Notes under the pieces: generated by a model
The model's input: the letters and a program-made list of their open reading frames with translations, nothing else
Databases searched by the model: none
What the model was told of the DNA's origin: nothing
Part shown: in pieces, positions 1 through 6,522 of the stretch
Layout of the letters: every line of letters starts with the position of its first letter
Position numbering within the stretch: the first letter of the stretch is position 1
NCBI GenBank assembly: GCA_002450925.1
Contig: DKAU01000145.1
Span: 1 to 9,280, forward strand
Direction of reading: 5' to 3'
From: Thiobacillus sp. UBA6918
Lineage (GTDB): Bacteria; Pseudomonadota; Gammaproteobacteria; Burkholderiales; Thiobacillaceae
DNA: 9,280 nt
Program-made: the position numbers and the translations under genes

Positions 1-104
1 TTCTCAAGCTTAGTGATCGTATTAAAGCGCTGGAATCAAAACCAGCTTCGATGCCTGCTGCACCGGCAGAGCCAGCGATGCCGGCAGAACCGGAAAATCA
101 TTAA
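1..104 (+). CDS. 3' end of a small coiled-coil/Pro-Ala-tailed protein (possibly UbiK-like), truncated by window edge
   Basis: Only the last 33 codons are present, read in the frame starting at base 3 and ending at TAA 102-104. The visible peptide begins with a charged amphipathic stretch (LKLSDRIKALESK) and finishes in a tail of about 20 residues rich in Pro, Ala, Met and Glu, with a short internal repeat of the MPAxPAEP type. A short C-terminal coiled coil followed by a Pro-rich tail is the shape of UbiK (YqiC/BMFP family), the ubiquinone-biosynthesis accessory factor, whose family commonly ends in a REKLxxLExRIxxLE helix. That resemblance is weak, so no gene name is assigned; any small protein with a C-terminal coiled coil would look similar. 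A hairpin terminator follows 18 bases downstream, which supports this being a genuine gene end. Confidence 0.5.
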   Translation, partial: LKLSDRIKALESKPASMPAAPAEPAMPAEPENH

Positions 105-121
105 GCAGCATTCGAGACAGG

Positions 122-155
122 AGATGGCCGCACGGTGTGCGGCCATTTCGATTTT
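122..155 (+). terminator. Rho-independent terminator of the upstream plus-strand gene
   Basis: A perfect 10-bp inverted repeat, ATGGCCGCAC (124-133) and GTGCGGCCAT (137-146), encloses a 3-base loop. The stem can extend by a G-T and an A-T pair. An interrupted T tract (TTTCGATTTT, to 155) follows on the plus strand. The minus-strand side is not T-rich, so it should mainly stop plus-strand transcription. It lies between the convergent ends of the partial gene (stop at 104) and the hydrolase gene (stop at 174). Confidence 0.75.
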
Positions 156-173
156 GGCAGGTCTGTGCACAAG

Positions 174-1190
174 TTAGGGGTGCCAGGCCAACCGCTCCAT
201 CAAGTAGCATAAACAGTCCTGCCGGATGATGCGTGCATCCCGTGTCAGCATGGCAGGCATGACCGGGCGTCGAGTAAGCAATTGGCCATTACGTATTTCA
301 AAATGGTGATGGCTGACATCGTTGCCGCTCTCGTCTTTTGCTTCTATCGCTATTGGGCAGCCTGTTGCGACAAGTCCCAAACGTGTACCGGCTTCGAGTT
401 CACGAAAATTCAGGTGGTCGATGTTTTCTTCAAGACTCAAGTCTGAATCCATGCCCCCCACACTAAATGTAATGGCTTCAGGAACCTTGACAACTGCGAC
501 AGTGTGAAACAAGTCCAGATCGTGACTCGCCACGGGGTGGGCAGGGATGGCTGACAGATGGAGTGCCGCTTCGACAAAATTGGCCGCATGTTCAGTGCCA
601 CTTTGACCGCCGGGTTTTCCGCATTCAACAGTCACAGCGGGGCAGATAGCAGCGAACGCTTCTGATTGCACCCCTTTGGGCGTGGTGAAGTACACCACGA
701 TGCGGGAGAACAACAGGGCCAGATGAAAGAAGGAATGGTTCAGCCGGTTAAGACAGGCGTAGTGAGGGTTGAGTCCGGTGTTGTTGTGGATGTCGATGCT
801 GGCAAAGACTTTTCGTTCCTGCATGATGTTCACGATCTTTGCCATCATCGCATGCTCAGCGCTGCCATTTTCGTCAGCACCGGGCCATATGCGATTGTAG
901 TCCGGCTGATTTTCAAGACGCCTTAAGCCGTCACGTGCTGCATCGACATTGCCAATGAAAAGCGAGAGCGCGCGAGGCAACTCCTGGTTGGCGTACTTGG
1001 CCAGTACCGACTGCATGGCCAACAGACCAGTGTCTTCATTGCCATGCAGCAGAATCGAAACAAAGAGCGGTTCAGGACGGCGTCCTGGCAAGTGGATTAG
1101 TGTGGGGCCTTGAAGGATTTTGTGGAGATCACCCGCTTCGGCCTGCAAGAAGCCATCAGGTATGTAATCCAGTTCAGTCAGCAAACTCAT
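174..1190 (-). CDS. Succinylglutamate desuccinylase/aspartoacylase-family zinc hydrolase
   Basis: Predicted zinc-dependent carboxypeptidase-fold (M14-like) amidohydrolase of the AstE/ASPA family, 338 residues from the chosen start, close to the family's usual 320-350. Expected active-site elements are all visible: zinc ligands H49 and E52 (LHGNE) and H135 (DIHNNTG), the substrate-carboxylate-binding NR of a DYNR motif (97-100), and a catalytic Glu at E189 (TVECG). Two ATGs are possible, at 1199 and 1190. The 1190 ATG is preferred because it forms an ATGA overlap with the stop codon of the upstream ligase gene, the usual mark of translational coupling; a GGGA lies just before it, rather close. 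Family members remove N-acyl groups from amino acids such as N-succinylglutamate or N-acetylaspartate. No other arginine-succinyltransferase-pathway genes (astA, B, C, D) are nearby, so a role in arginine catabolism is not supported and the substrate is unknown. The partner ligase suggests it hydrolyses an amide, perhaps a gamma-glutamyl-type conjugate; that is inference. Confidence 0.85.
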   Translation of the reverse strand: MSLLTELDYIPDGFLQAEAGDLHKILQGPTLIHLPGRRPEPLFVSILLHGNEDTGLLAMQSVLAKYANQELPRALSLFIGNVDAARDGLRRLENQPDYNRIWPGADENGSAEHAMMAKIVNIMQERKVFASIDIHNNTGLNPHYACLNRLNHSFFHLALLFSRIVVYFTTPKGVQSEAFAAICPAVTVECGKPGGQSGTEHAANFVEAALHLSAIPAHPVASHDLDLFHTVAVVKVPEAITFSVGGMDSDLSLEENIDHLNFRELEAGTRLGLVATGCPIAIEAKDESGNDVSHHHFEIRNGQLLTRRPVMPAMLTRDARIIRQDCLCYLMERLAWHP

Positions 1191-2611
1191 ATTTCCCATT
1201 CGTGCACCGGTATTCCGCGGCGCTGCTGTTCAAGATAGGCTGCGACAAGGTGTAGCGCATCGGTATTGTGCTTATCCAGAAACGCACGCAGCCATGAAGA
1301 ACCGGTCTGGCCGGTGTGGATGCGTGCCTGCACGATCCCGATGAAAAAATCGATGTCGCTGTCATCCACCTGCAAAGACTTGAGCCCGTGCCGTGCCATG
1401 GGCAAGATTTCCTCAAGTAAAAGCGTACGCGCGTTGGTTTCACTTCCATCCAGCCAGGTGAGTTTTGCATCAAGTCCATACTGTGCGCTGGCATAGAAAT
1501 TACTGCGTGCTTTCTCGAAAGGCAGTTCCGATTCGGGCGCTTCCTTCAGGCTTGCCAGAAAATGTGTCAAGCCGAAATACAATGCGGCATTGGCAAACAT
1601 ATCCGTTATGGTTGGCCCGGAAGGAAGTACTCGCTGCTCGATTCGCATGTGTGGCGTACCATCTGCATCGAAGCCAATCAACGGGCGCACCCAGCGCCAA
1701 ATGGTGCCGTTGTGGAGGCGCAAATGTGCAAAGCGCTCGGGACCATCGTCCATGAGTATCGGCAGTAGCACGGAATGCGTCGCCAAGTTGTCGTTGAAAC
1801 ATTCAAACAGCGATTCGTGAACATAATCACGGCCAAAGCTCACGCGCCGGTTTTCGGGAGTGGCATGGTCACCGATTTCCACAGACTGTTCGAACAGGGG
1901 TATACGGGTTTCATCCCACAAGTCTGCGCCAAAGGCCAGAGGGGAATTGCCTGCAGCGGCCAGCAGTGGGCCTGCAGCGACGATCGATGCATTGAAATAC
2001 CGAACGGCACTGCGTTGCGGACATTGCAGGTGCAACTGGAACGAGGTGGTGGCCGCTTCAAGCATGACATCGGGATGGTCAATTTTTAGTCGCTCTCTGC
2101 CATTGATTTCGATGCAAAGTGGCTTGCCGGAACGACGCTTGAATACTTGCTCATTCAAGGCGCGATAACGTTTCAGATCCGACATGTTCGACAGACATAG
2201 GTCATTTTGACGTATGGTCGGAAGAATCCCGATCATCAGCAGTACGCTGTCCAGTTGGTGGGCAACTTCCTGGCACTGCTGCCATGTGTTGCCAAGCTCA
2301 CCTGCCATGGCAGACAGGGCGCCATCCCGCAGGGGAAAAGGTGCGCCATTGAGTTCCACATTGAAGCGCGAGAGCTCGGGCACCACCAGCGGGTTGTTAA
2401 GTCGGGACAGAAAAGCCTGGTTGATGGGCGAGGGAAAATAATTGTGATCCAGCAACCAGGATTCCAGTTCATAACCACCGATCAGGCCAGCGTCGGAAAA
2501 CCTTTCTTCAGCCAGCATGGTTTGTAGCAGTCGGGCTTCATTGGCCAGCCGGCGTTCGTATTCCCTGAAGGTTTCCTCTTCAAAAACTGTCTGGTTGATT
2601 TCCTGACCCAT
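1187..2611 (-). CDS. GCS2-family carboxylate-amine ligase (glutamate-cysteine-ligase-like)
   Basis: Predicted ATP-dependent ligase of the glutamate-cysteine ligase family 2 (YbdK-like, glutamine-synthetase fold), 474 residues from the chosen start, longer than E. coli YbdK (about 370). Family signatures in order: GGYELES near residues 45-51 (the GxELE motif), RFNVELNGAP near 82-91, a YRALNEQ segment near 149-155, CIEINGRE near 166-173, FQLHLQCP near 191-198 (counterpart of the GxHVHV motif), an EQRVLPSGPT segment in the C-terminal half (counterpart of EVRVxDxPLT), and an AQYGLDA motif near the end. Such enzymes join a carboxylate, often glutamate, to an amine through an acyl phosphate; the real substrates cannot be read from sequence. 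The start is uncertain. The frame stays open to a TTG at 2704, but the first 31 residues from there look non-conserved, so ATG 2611 is preferred despite a weak ribosome-binding site. It overlaps the downstream hydrolase by 4 bases. It may not be the glutathione-pathway GshA, since no gshB is adjacent. Confidence 0.85.
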   Translation of the reverse strand: MGQEINQTVFEEETFREYERRLANEARLLQTMLAEERFSDAGLIGGYELESWLLDHNYFPSPINQAFLSRLNNPLVVPELSRFNVELNGAPFPLRDGALSAMAGELGNTWQQCQEVAHQLDSVLLMIGILPTIRQNDLCLSNMSDLKRYRALNEQVFKRRSGKPLCIEINGRERLKIDHPDVMLEAATTSFQLHLQCPQRSAVRYFNASIVAAGPLLAAAGNSPLAFGADLWDETRIPLFEQSVEIGDHATPENRRVSFGRDYVHESLFECFNDNLATHSVLLPILMDDGPERFAHLRLHNGTIWRWVRPLIGFDADGTPHMRIEQRVLPSGPTITDMFANAALYFGLTHFLASLKEAPESELPFEKARSNFYASAQYGLDAKLTWLDGSETNARTLLLEEILPMARHGLKSLQVDDSDIDFFIGIVQARIHTGQTGSSWLRAFLDKHNTDALHLVAAYLEQQRRGIPVHEWEI

Positions 2612-2721
2612 TAATTGTTTCGGTCTCGTTTCGAATTCTTTCGGCCAGAGGAGGGGGCAATTGGCAGAAAATGAGCCTATGCCGGTATTCCTTGGGCAAG
2701 ACAAGCATTTTAGAATGAATT

Positions 2722-2750
2722 TTGACAGAACCGCTTGAAAACACTAGAAT
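2722..2750 (+). promoter_or_regulatory. Near-consensus sigma-70 promoter for tRNA-Met
   Basis: TTGACA (2722-2727, perfect -35) is followed by exactly 17 bases and TAGAAT (2745-2750, 5 of 6 matches to the -10 box). Transcription would start near 2757, a few bases before the tRNA 5' end at 2766. The region after the -10 is TTCGCCC; a GC-rich discriminator of this kind is typical of stable-RNA promoters under stringent (ppGpp) control, so such control is likely but inferred. Confidence 0.88.
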
Positions 2751-2765
2751 TTCGCCCTTTCGCGT

Positions 2766-2842
2766 GGTGATGTAGCTCAGTTGGTTAGAGCGGTGGATTC
2801 ATAACCCACAGGTCGGCAGTTCAATTCTGCCCATCACCACCA
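2766..2842 (+). tRNA. Elongator tRNA-Met, anticodon CAT
   Basis: A full cloverleaf can be folded by eye. The acceptor stem is GGTGATG (2766-2772) with CATCACC (2832-2838), discriminator A2839 and an encoded CCA (2840-2842). The D stem is GCTC/GAGC (2775-2778, 2788-2791). The anticodon arm spans 2793-2809 with loop TTCATAA and anticodon CAT at 2800-2802. The variable loop is 5 bases. The T stem GGCAG/CTGCC (2815-2819, 2827-2831) carries loop TTCAATT. The first acceptor pair is a normal G-C and the anticodon stem lacks the three G-C pairs of initiator tRNA, so this is not tRNA-fMet. It could in principle be the lysidine-modified tRNA-Ile, which has the same gene anticodon, but the acceptor stem does not resemble the usual GGCCCC of that tRNA. 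The last anticodon-stem pair (31-39) is A-C rather than Watson-Crick. A T run follows the CCA immediately (2843-2847). Confidence 0.95.
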
Positions 2843-2882
2843 TTTTTCTTCTGCCCTCAGTCCAATAACTGCCCGGCGACCC

Positions 2883-4220
2883 GTGACTACACCCAAAAAA
2901 GTCTTCATCAAAACCTTCGGCTGCCAGATGAACGAGTACGACTCGGACAAGATGGCGGATGTTTTGCACGCTTCCGAAAGCTATGTCAAAACAGACAATC
3001 CGGACGAGGCGGACGTGATCCTCTTCAATACTTGTTCGGTACGGGAAAAGGCTCAGGAAAAGGTATTTTCCGATCTGGGGAGGGTTCGCGGCCTCAAGGC
3101 AAAGAACCCCAACCTTATCATCGGCGTGGGGGGGTGTGTGGCCAGCCAGGAAGGTGCCGCCATCGTCTCGCGCGCCTCTTATGTGGACGTGGTATTCGGC
3201 CCCCAGACCCTGCACCGGTTGCCGGAATTGATCGCCAGACGGCGCGAGACAGGGCGTTCACAGGTGGACATCAGTTTCCCCGAAATCGAGAAATTCGACC
3301 ACCTCCCGGCTGCCAGAGTTGAGGGTGCGACAGCCTTCGTTTCCATCATGGAAGGCTGTTCCAAATACTGCAGTTTTTGCGTGGTGCCCTATACCCGCGG
3401 CGAGGAAGTCTCGCGCCCATTCGATGACGTGATTGCCGAAGTCGCCCAGCTGGCCGAACAGGGCGTCAAAGAAATCAACCTGCTGGGCCAGAACGTGAAC
3501 GCCTATCGCGGCAGCATGCATGACGGCGCCATTGCCGATTTCGCTTTCCTGCTGGAATGTGTGCATGAAATACCAGGGATTGAGCGCATCCGATATACCA
3601 CCAGCCATCCGCGCGAAATGAGCGAGCGGGTGATTGATTGCTATCGCACCCTGCCAAAACTGGTGTCACATTTGCATCTGCCGGTGCAGGCGGGTTCGGA
3701 TCGCATTCTCGCGGCCATGAAGCGCGGCTATACGGCTCTGGAATACAAGAGTCTTGCCAGAAAACTAAAGGCTGCGCGCCCGGATTTGTGTCTGTCATCG
3801 GATTTTATCGTCGGCTTCCCGGGTGAAACCGACTCAGATTTCGAATCGACCATGAAGCTGATCCAGGACGTGGGCTTTGACGCGTCCTTCTCGTTCATCT
3901 ACAGCAAGCGGCCAGGCACACCTGCCGCCGATCTGCCGGACGATGTGCCGCATGCGGTCAAGCAGGCCAGGTTGGAACGCTTGCAGGCTTTGATCAACGA
4001 GTCTGCGCAGGAGGTCAACCGCAACATGGAGGGCACTATCCAGCGCGTGCTGGTGGAAGGGATCTCGAAAAAGAATGCGGAAGAACTCATGGGTCGCACG
4101 GACAACAACCGGATCGTCAACTTCGAAGGCAATCCGAGGCTGATCGGACAGTTCATCAATGTCAGGATTACCCAAGCGTTCCCCCATTCCTTGCGCGGAG
4201 AGGTGTTGACCATTGACTGA
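2883..4220 (+). CDS. miaB: tRNA-2-methylthio-N6-dimethylallyladenosine synthase MiaB
   Basis: Radical-SAM methylthiotransferase that adds the 2-methylthio group to i6A at position 37 of tRNAs reading UNN codons, using two 4Fe-4S clusters; cytoplasmic. The 445 residues fit the family. The N-terminal methylthiotransferase domain holds the auxiliary-cluster cysteines C14 (FGCQMNEYDS), C51 (FNTCSVREKA) and C85 (GVGGCVASQEG). The radical-SAM motif CxxxCxxC is C159, C163, C166 (CSKYCSFC). A TRAM RNA-binding domain occupies roughly the last 70 residues. The start is GTG at 2883: the next in-frame Met (M16) lies past the cluster ligand C14, and no ATG lies upstream in frame, so GTG is needed although no clear ribosome-binding site precedes it. 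The gene begins 40 bases after the tRNA-Met CCA end with no evident promoter between, so cotranscription from the tRNA promoter is possible. Its 3' end overlaps ybeZ by 8 bases. Confidence 0.97.
   Translation: MTTPKKVFIKTFGCQMNEYDSDKMADVLHASESYVKTDNPDEADVILFNTCSVREKAQEKVFSDLGRVRGLKAKNPNLIIGVGGCVASQEGAAIVSRASYVDVVFGPQTLHRLPELIARRRETGRSQVDISFPEIEKFDHLPAARVEGATAFVSIMEGCSKYCSFCVVPYTRGEEVSRPFDDVIAEVAQLAEQGVKEINLLGQNVNAYRGSMHDGAIADFAFLLECVHEIPGIERIRYTTSHPREMSERVIDCYRTLPKLVSHLHLPVQAGSDRILAAMKRGYTALEYKSLARKLKAARPDLCLSSDFIVGFPGETDSDFESTMKLIQDVGFDASFSFIYSKRPGTPAADLPDDVPHAVKQARLERLQALINESAQEVNRNMEGTIQRVLVEGISKKNAEELMGRTDNNRIVNFEGNPRLIGQFINVRITQAFPHSLRGEVLTID
4197..4203 (+). promoter_or_regulatory. Ribosome-binding site that supports the TTG start of ybeZ
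   Basis: GGAGAGG (4197-4203) lies 9 bases upstream of the TTG at 4213, a normal Shine-Dalgarno distance. It sits inside the last codons of miaB and supports the non-ATG start of the next gene over the internal ATG at codon 23, which would remove conserved N-terminal residues. Confidence 0.7.
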
Positions 4221-5154
4221 GATTACTGACATCGACTTCAAGCCGGTGGATAACCAGCGGCTGGCCCTGCTTTGCGGCCCCATGGATGAAAACCTTCGTC
4301 AGATCGAAGCGGCATATGATGTGATCATCCGCCGTCGCGGCAGTCGCTTCAGTGCCAGCGGCGTGCGTGCTGGGGACGCCATTGCAGCGCTTGAACATTT
4401 CTACAATAAATCCCACAGCGAACTGAGTCTTGACGATATCCAGCTTGGTTTGGTGGAGTTGTCACGTGGTGCCGAAGACGAAAGCGGCCCCATATTGCGC
4501 ACACGGCGCGCCGATCTCAAGCCGCGCACCTCTGGTCAGACCGGCTATCTGGAGCAGATACAGAGCCACGACATTACCTTCGGCATTGGCCCTGCCGGTA
4601 CAGGGAAGACCTACCTGGCGGTGGCTTGTGCCGTGGATGCACTGGAACGAGATGCAGTTAAGCGTATCGTGCTGACCCGCCCGGCAGTCGAAGCCGGCGA
4701 ACGCCTGGGCTTTTTGCCCGGCGATCTGGCGCAGAAGGTCGATCCCTATCTGCGTCCACTATACGACGCGCTGTATGACCTGATGGGTTTTGACAAGGTC
4801 ATGAAGTTGATCGAGCGCAACACCATCGAAGTGGCACCCCTGGCCTTCATGCGTGGCCGCACCCTCAATCATGCCTTCATCATTCTGGACGAGGCACAGA
4901 ACACAACGCCGGAGCAGATGAAGATGTTCCTGACTCGCATCGGGTTTGGCGCCAGGGCTGTCGTGACGGGCGACATTACCCAGATCGACCTGCCAAAGGG
5001 GATCAAAAGCGGACTCAAGGATGCGCAGGATGTGCTGACGGATGTGCGCGGCATCGCCTTTACGAACTTCACCAAGGAAGACGTCGTGCGCCACCCGCTG
5101 GTTGCACGCATTGTCGATGCCTATGCCAAAAAGCGCAAAGACCGCCAGCAGTAA
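4213..5154 (+). CDS. ybeZ: PhoH-like ATPase YbeZ
   Basis: Cytoplasmic P-loop NTPase of the PhoH family, 313 residues. It is recognisable along its length as the E. coli YbeZ type: a conserved N-terminal DNxRLxxLCGPxDxN segment (residues 13-27), an RNA/KH-like N-terminal region, then the ATPase core with Walker A GPAGTGKT (126-133), the LTRPAVEAGE and GFLPGDLxQKVDPYLRPLYD blocks (154-186), Walker B with IILDEAQN (223-230), and TGDITQIDLP (252-261). PhoH/YbeZ proteins work with the YbeY endoribonuclease and have been linked to RNA or rRNA handling; the exact reaction is unsettled. The start is TTG at 4213, chosen for the GGAGAGG site upstream and because it retains the conserved N-terminus. The gene overlaps miaB by 8 bases and is followed 13 bases later by the likely ybeY start, which indicates one operon with coupled translation. 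The C-terminus is short (KKRKDRQQ), lacking the long charged tail of the E. coli protein. Confidence 0.95.
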   Translation: MTEITDIDFKPVDNQRLALLCGPMDENLRQIEAAYDVIIRRRGSRFSASGVRAGDAIAALEHFYNKSHSELSLDDIQLGLVELSRGAEDESGPILRTRRADLKPRTSGQTGYLEQIQSHDITFGIGPAGTGKTYLAVACAVDALERDAVKRIVLTRPAVEAGERLGFLPGDLAQKVDPYLRPLYDALYDLMGFDKVMKLIERNTIEVAPLAFMRGRTLNHAFIILDEAQNTTPEQMKMFLTRIGFGARAVVTGDITQIDLPKGIKSGLKDAQDVLTDVRGIAFTNFTKEDVVRHPLVARIVDAYAKKRKDRQQ

Positions 5155-5167
5155 ACCGCCTTTTTCA

Positions 5168-5599
5168 ATGGTGGTCCAATATGCGAGTGAGGCAACTGGT
5201 GTTCCAACACGTGCGCAATTTCGCCGCTGGGTGGGTGCAGCGTTGAGTCAGCCGGCCAGTGTGGCATTGCGCATTGTTGACGAAGAAGAAGGCTGCATGC
5301 TGAACTGCGACTATCGCGGCAAGAACTATGCGACCAACGTGCTGACCTTTGCCTATGGTGAAGAAGAAGGCATATTGAGCGGTGATGTCATCCTGTGTGC
5401 CCCTGTTGTGGAAAGGGAGGCGAGTGAACAAGGCAAGGATTCTCTCGCTCATTATGCGCACCTTACGGTGCATGGCATATTGCACATGCAGGGCTACGAC
5501 CACGAAACCATTGCAGAAGCCCGAGAAATGGAGGCATTGGAAGTGGAAATTATGAAGAAACTGCGGTTTAATGATCCCTACACGAGCGAGCAAAGTTAA
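5168..5599 (+). CDS. ybeY: rRNA maturation endoribonuclease YbeY
   Basis: Zinc-dependent single-strand endoribonuclease involved in 16S rRNA 3'-end maturation and 70S ribosome quality control; cytoplasmic. From ATG 5168 it is 143 residues, slightly short for the family (about 150-180). The zinc signature HGxLHxxGYDH is complete (H102, H106, H112). The conserved DYRGKNYATNVLTF block (residues 48-61) carries the RNA-interacting Arg (R50), and the SGDVILC segment (71-77) is the usual substrate-pocket strand. The start is uncertain: the frame continues upstream with ATGs at 5123 and 5117, which would add 15-17 residues and overlap ybeZ by about 32-38 bases. In relatives the VQYA strand is often preceded by several residues, so 5123 is a fair alternative; neither start has a good ribosome-binding site. 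Translation may be coupled to ybeZ. The stop codon lies inside a strong hairpin (5592-5629). Confidence 0.93.
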   Translation: MVVQYASEATGVPTRAQFRRWVGAALSQPASVALRIVDEEEGCMLNCDYRGKNYATNVLTFAYGEEEGILSGDVILCAPVVEREASEQGKDSLAHYAHLTVHGILHMQGYDHETIAEAREMEALEVEIMKKLRFNDPYTSEQS

Positions 5600-5629
5600 G
5601 CGGGCTATTCAACCTGGCCGCTTAACTTT
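5592..5629. repeat. 12-bp perfect inverted repeat spanning the ybeY stop codon
   Basis: AAAGTTAAGCGG (5592-5603) and CCGCTTAACTTT (5618-5629) are perfect reverse complements around a 14-base loop. The 5' arm contains the last two ybeY codons and its TAA stop (5597-5599). The following bases ATTC do not form a classic T tract, although the 3' arm itself ends in TTT. It could be an attenuator, a weak terminator, or an mRNA-stability hairpin between ybeY and ybeX, which starts 20 bases further on. A ribosome terminating at ybeY would cover the 5' arm, so folding may depend on ybeY translation; this is inference. Confidence 0.75.
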
Positions 5630-5649
5630 ATTCACTCTGCAGTATCTAC

Positions 5650-6501
5650 ATGGACGCCGACAGTAGTCGACCGCACCGGAACTGGCTGGAACGCCTGTCC
5701 GCCTTTCTTTCCCGTCAGCCTGAAGATCGGGAAGCCCTGATCGAAATTCTTCATGGCGCCTACGACCGCAATCTCATGGATGCCGATGGCCTGGCCATGA
5801 TTGAGGGCGTCTTGCAGGTAGGCGAGATGCAGGTGCGCGATGTCATGATCCCGCGTTCTCAAATGGACGTGATTGACATCAATGAATTGCCTGAGAAATT
5901 CCTGCCGCGCGTGATCGAAGCTGCGCACTCTCGTTTCCCGGTCATTGATGGCGAGAAAGACAACGTGCTGGGAATTTTGCTGGCCAAGGATTTGTTGAGG
6001 CTCCAGATTGGCGAAGATTTGGACATGCGCGACACCCTGCGTCCTGCCATATTCATTCCCGAGTCCAAGCGCCTGAACGTATTGCTCAAGGAGTTTCGCG
6101 CCAGCCGCAACCACATGGCCATTGTCGTCGATGAATACGGCGGCGTTGCTGGCCTGGTAACCATTGAGGACGTATTGGAACAGATCGTAGGCGACATCGA
6201 GGACGAATACGACTTCGATGAAACCGAGGACAACATCATCCGTGACAAGACGGGCCGTTACCGGGTCAAGGCAGCTACCGAGATAGAAGATTTCAACGAG
6301 GTCATGGGAACGGATTTCTCCGATGAGGATTACGACACGGTCGGTGGGCTGGTGCTAAACAAGTTCGGGCGCCTCCCCAAACGCGGTGAATCCATCGAAT
6401 TCGATGGCCTTAAGGTACAGGTTCTTCGCGCCGACTCACGTCGGATTCATACCCTGGTTGTGGAACGCACATCACGCCCGTCGGCCCAATCCGAAGCCTG
6501 A
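5650..6501 (+). CDS. ybeX: CBS-domain protein YbeX/CorC (transporter-associated domain)
   Basis: Soluble CorC/YbeX-family protein, 283 residues, usual length. A short charged N-terminal region (1-60) without a membrane segment is followed by two CBS domains: the first opens with VRDVMIPRSQM (62-72) and includes SRFPVI (94-99), and the second includes MAIVVDEYGG and LVTIEDVLEQIVGDIEDE (136-166). The C-terminal CorC_HlyC transporter-associated domain occupies about 195-275 (VKAATEIEDFN, VGGLVLNKFGRLP). CBS pairs bind adenine nucleotides. The family was first linked to Co/Mg resistance via CorA; YbeX has more recently been tied to ribosome metabolism, which fits its place after ybeY. The absence of a DUF21 membrane domain separates it from the HlyC/CNNM transporters. 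The start is ATG 5650, 50 bases after the ybeY stop, with only a weak ribosome-binding site. In many proteobacteria lnt follows this gene; here it does not. Confidence 0.95.
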   Translation: MDADSSRPHRNWLERLSAFLSRQPEDREALIEILHGAYDRNLMDADGLAMIEGVLQVGEMQVRDVMIPRSQMDVIDINELPEKFLPRVIEAAHSRFPVIDGEKDNVLGILLAKDLLRLQIGEDLDMRDTLRPAIFIPESKRLNVLLKEFRASRNHMAIVVDEYGGVAGLVTIEDVLEQIVGDIEDEYDFDETEDNIIRDKTGRYRVKAATEIEDFNEVMGTDFSDEDYDTVGGLVLNKFGRLPKRGESIEFDGLKVQVLRADSRRIHTLVVERTSRPSAQSEA

Positions 6502-6521
6502 GTTGCCGCTTCTGAGGCAAC
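6502..6521. repeat. Small inverted repeat directly after the ybeX stop
   Basis: GTTGCC (6502-6507) and GGCAAC (6516-6521) can pair around an 8-base loop, beginning at the base after the ybeX TGA. There is no T run behind it (CTATAATTCC follows), so it is not a convincing intrinsic terminator. It may protect the 3' end of the miaB-ybeX transcript or be incidental. Confidence 0.35.
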
Positions 6522-6522
6522 C

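Noticed and set aside
174..1190. Naming the hydrolase astE of the arginine succinyltransferase pathway
   Set aside because: Only family-level motifs are shared; none of the other ast genes are adjacent, and the partner gene is a ligase.
2612..2704. Extending the GCS2-like ligase by 31 residues to a TTG at 2704
   Set aside because: The added residues look non-conserved, no ribosome-binding site precedes the TTG, and the extension would leave almost no room for a leader next to the divergent tRNA promoter.
2707..2735. Minus-strand TAAAAT (2712-2707) as a promoter for the ligase/hydrolase pair
   Set aside because: The -10-like hexamer is decent, but no -35 match is found at 15-18 bases, so the promoter of this pair was left unassigned.
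2766..2842. Initiator tRNA-fMet or lysidine tRNA-Ile2
   Set aside because: The first acceptor pair is a normal G-C and the three G-C pairs of the initiator anticodon stem are absent; the acceptor stem GGTGATG does not fit the usual tRNA-Ile2 stem.
2799..3215. Minus-strand open frame of 138 codons over the tRNA and the start of miaB
   Set aside because: It runs through the tRNA gene and conserved miaB codons in antisense and has no protein-family features.
6502..6521. Intrinsic terminator after ybeX
   Set aside because: The stem is only 6 bp and no T run follows; kept only as a small inverted repeat.
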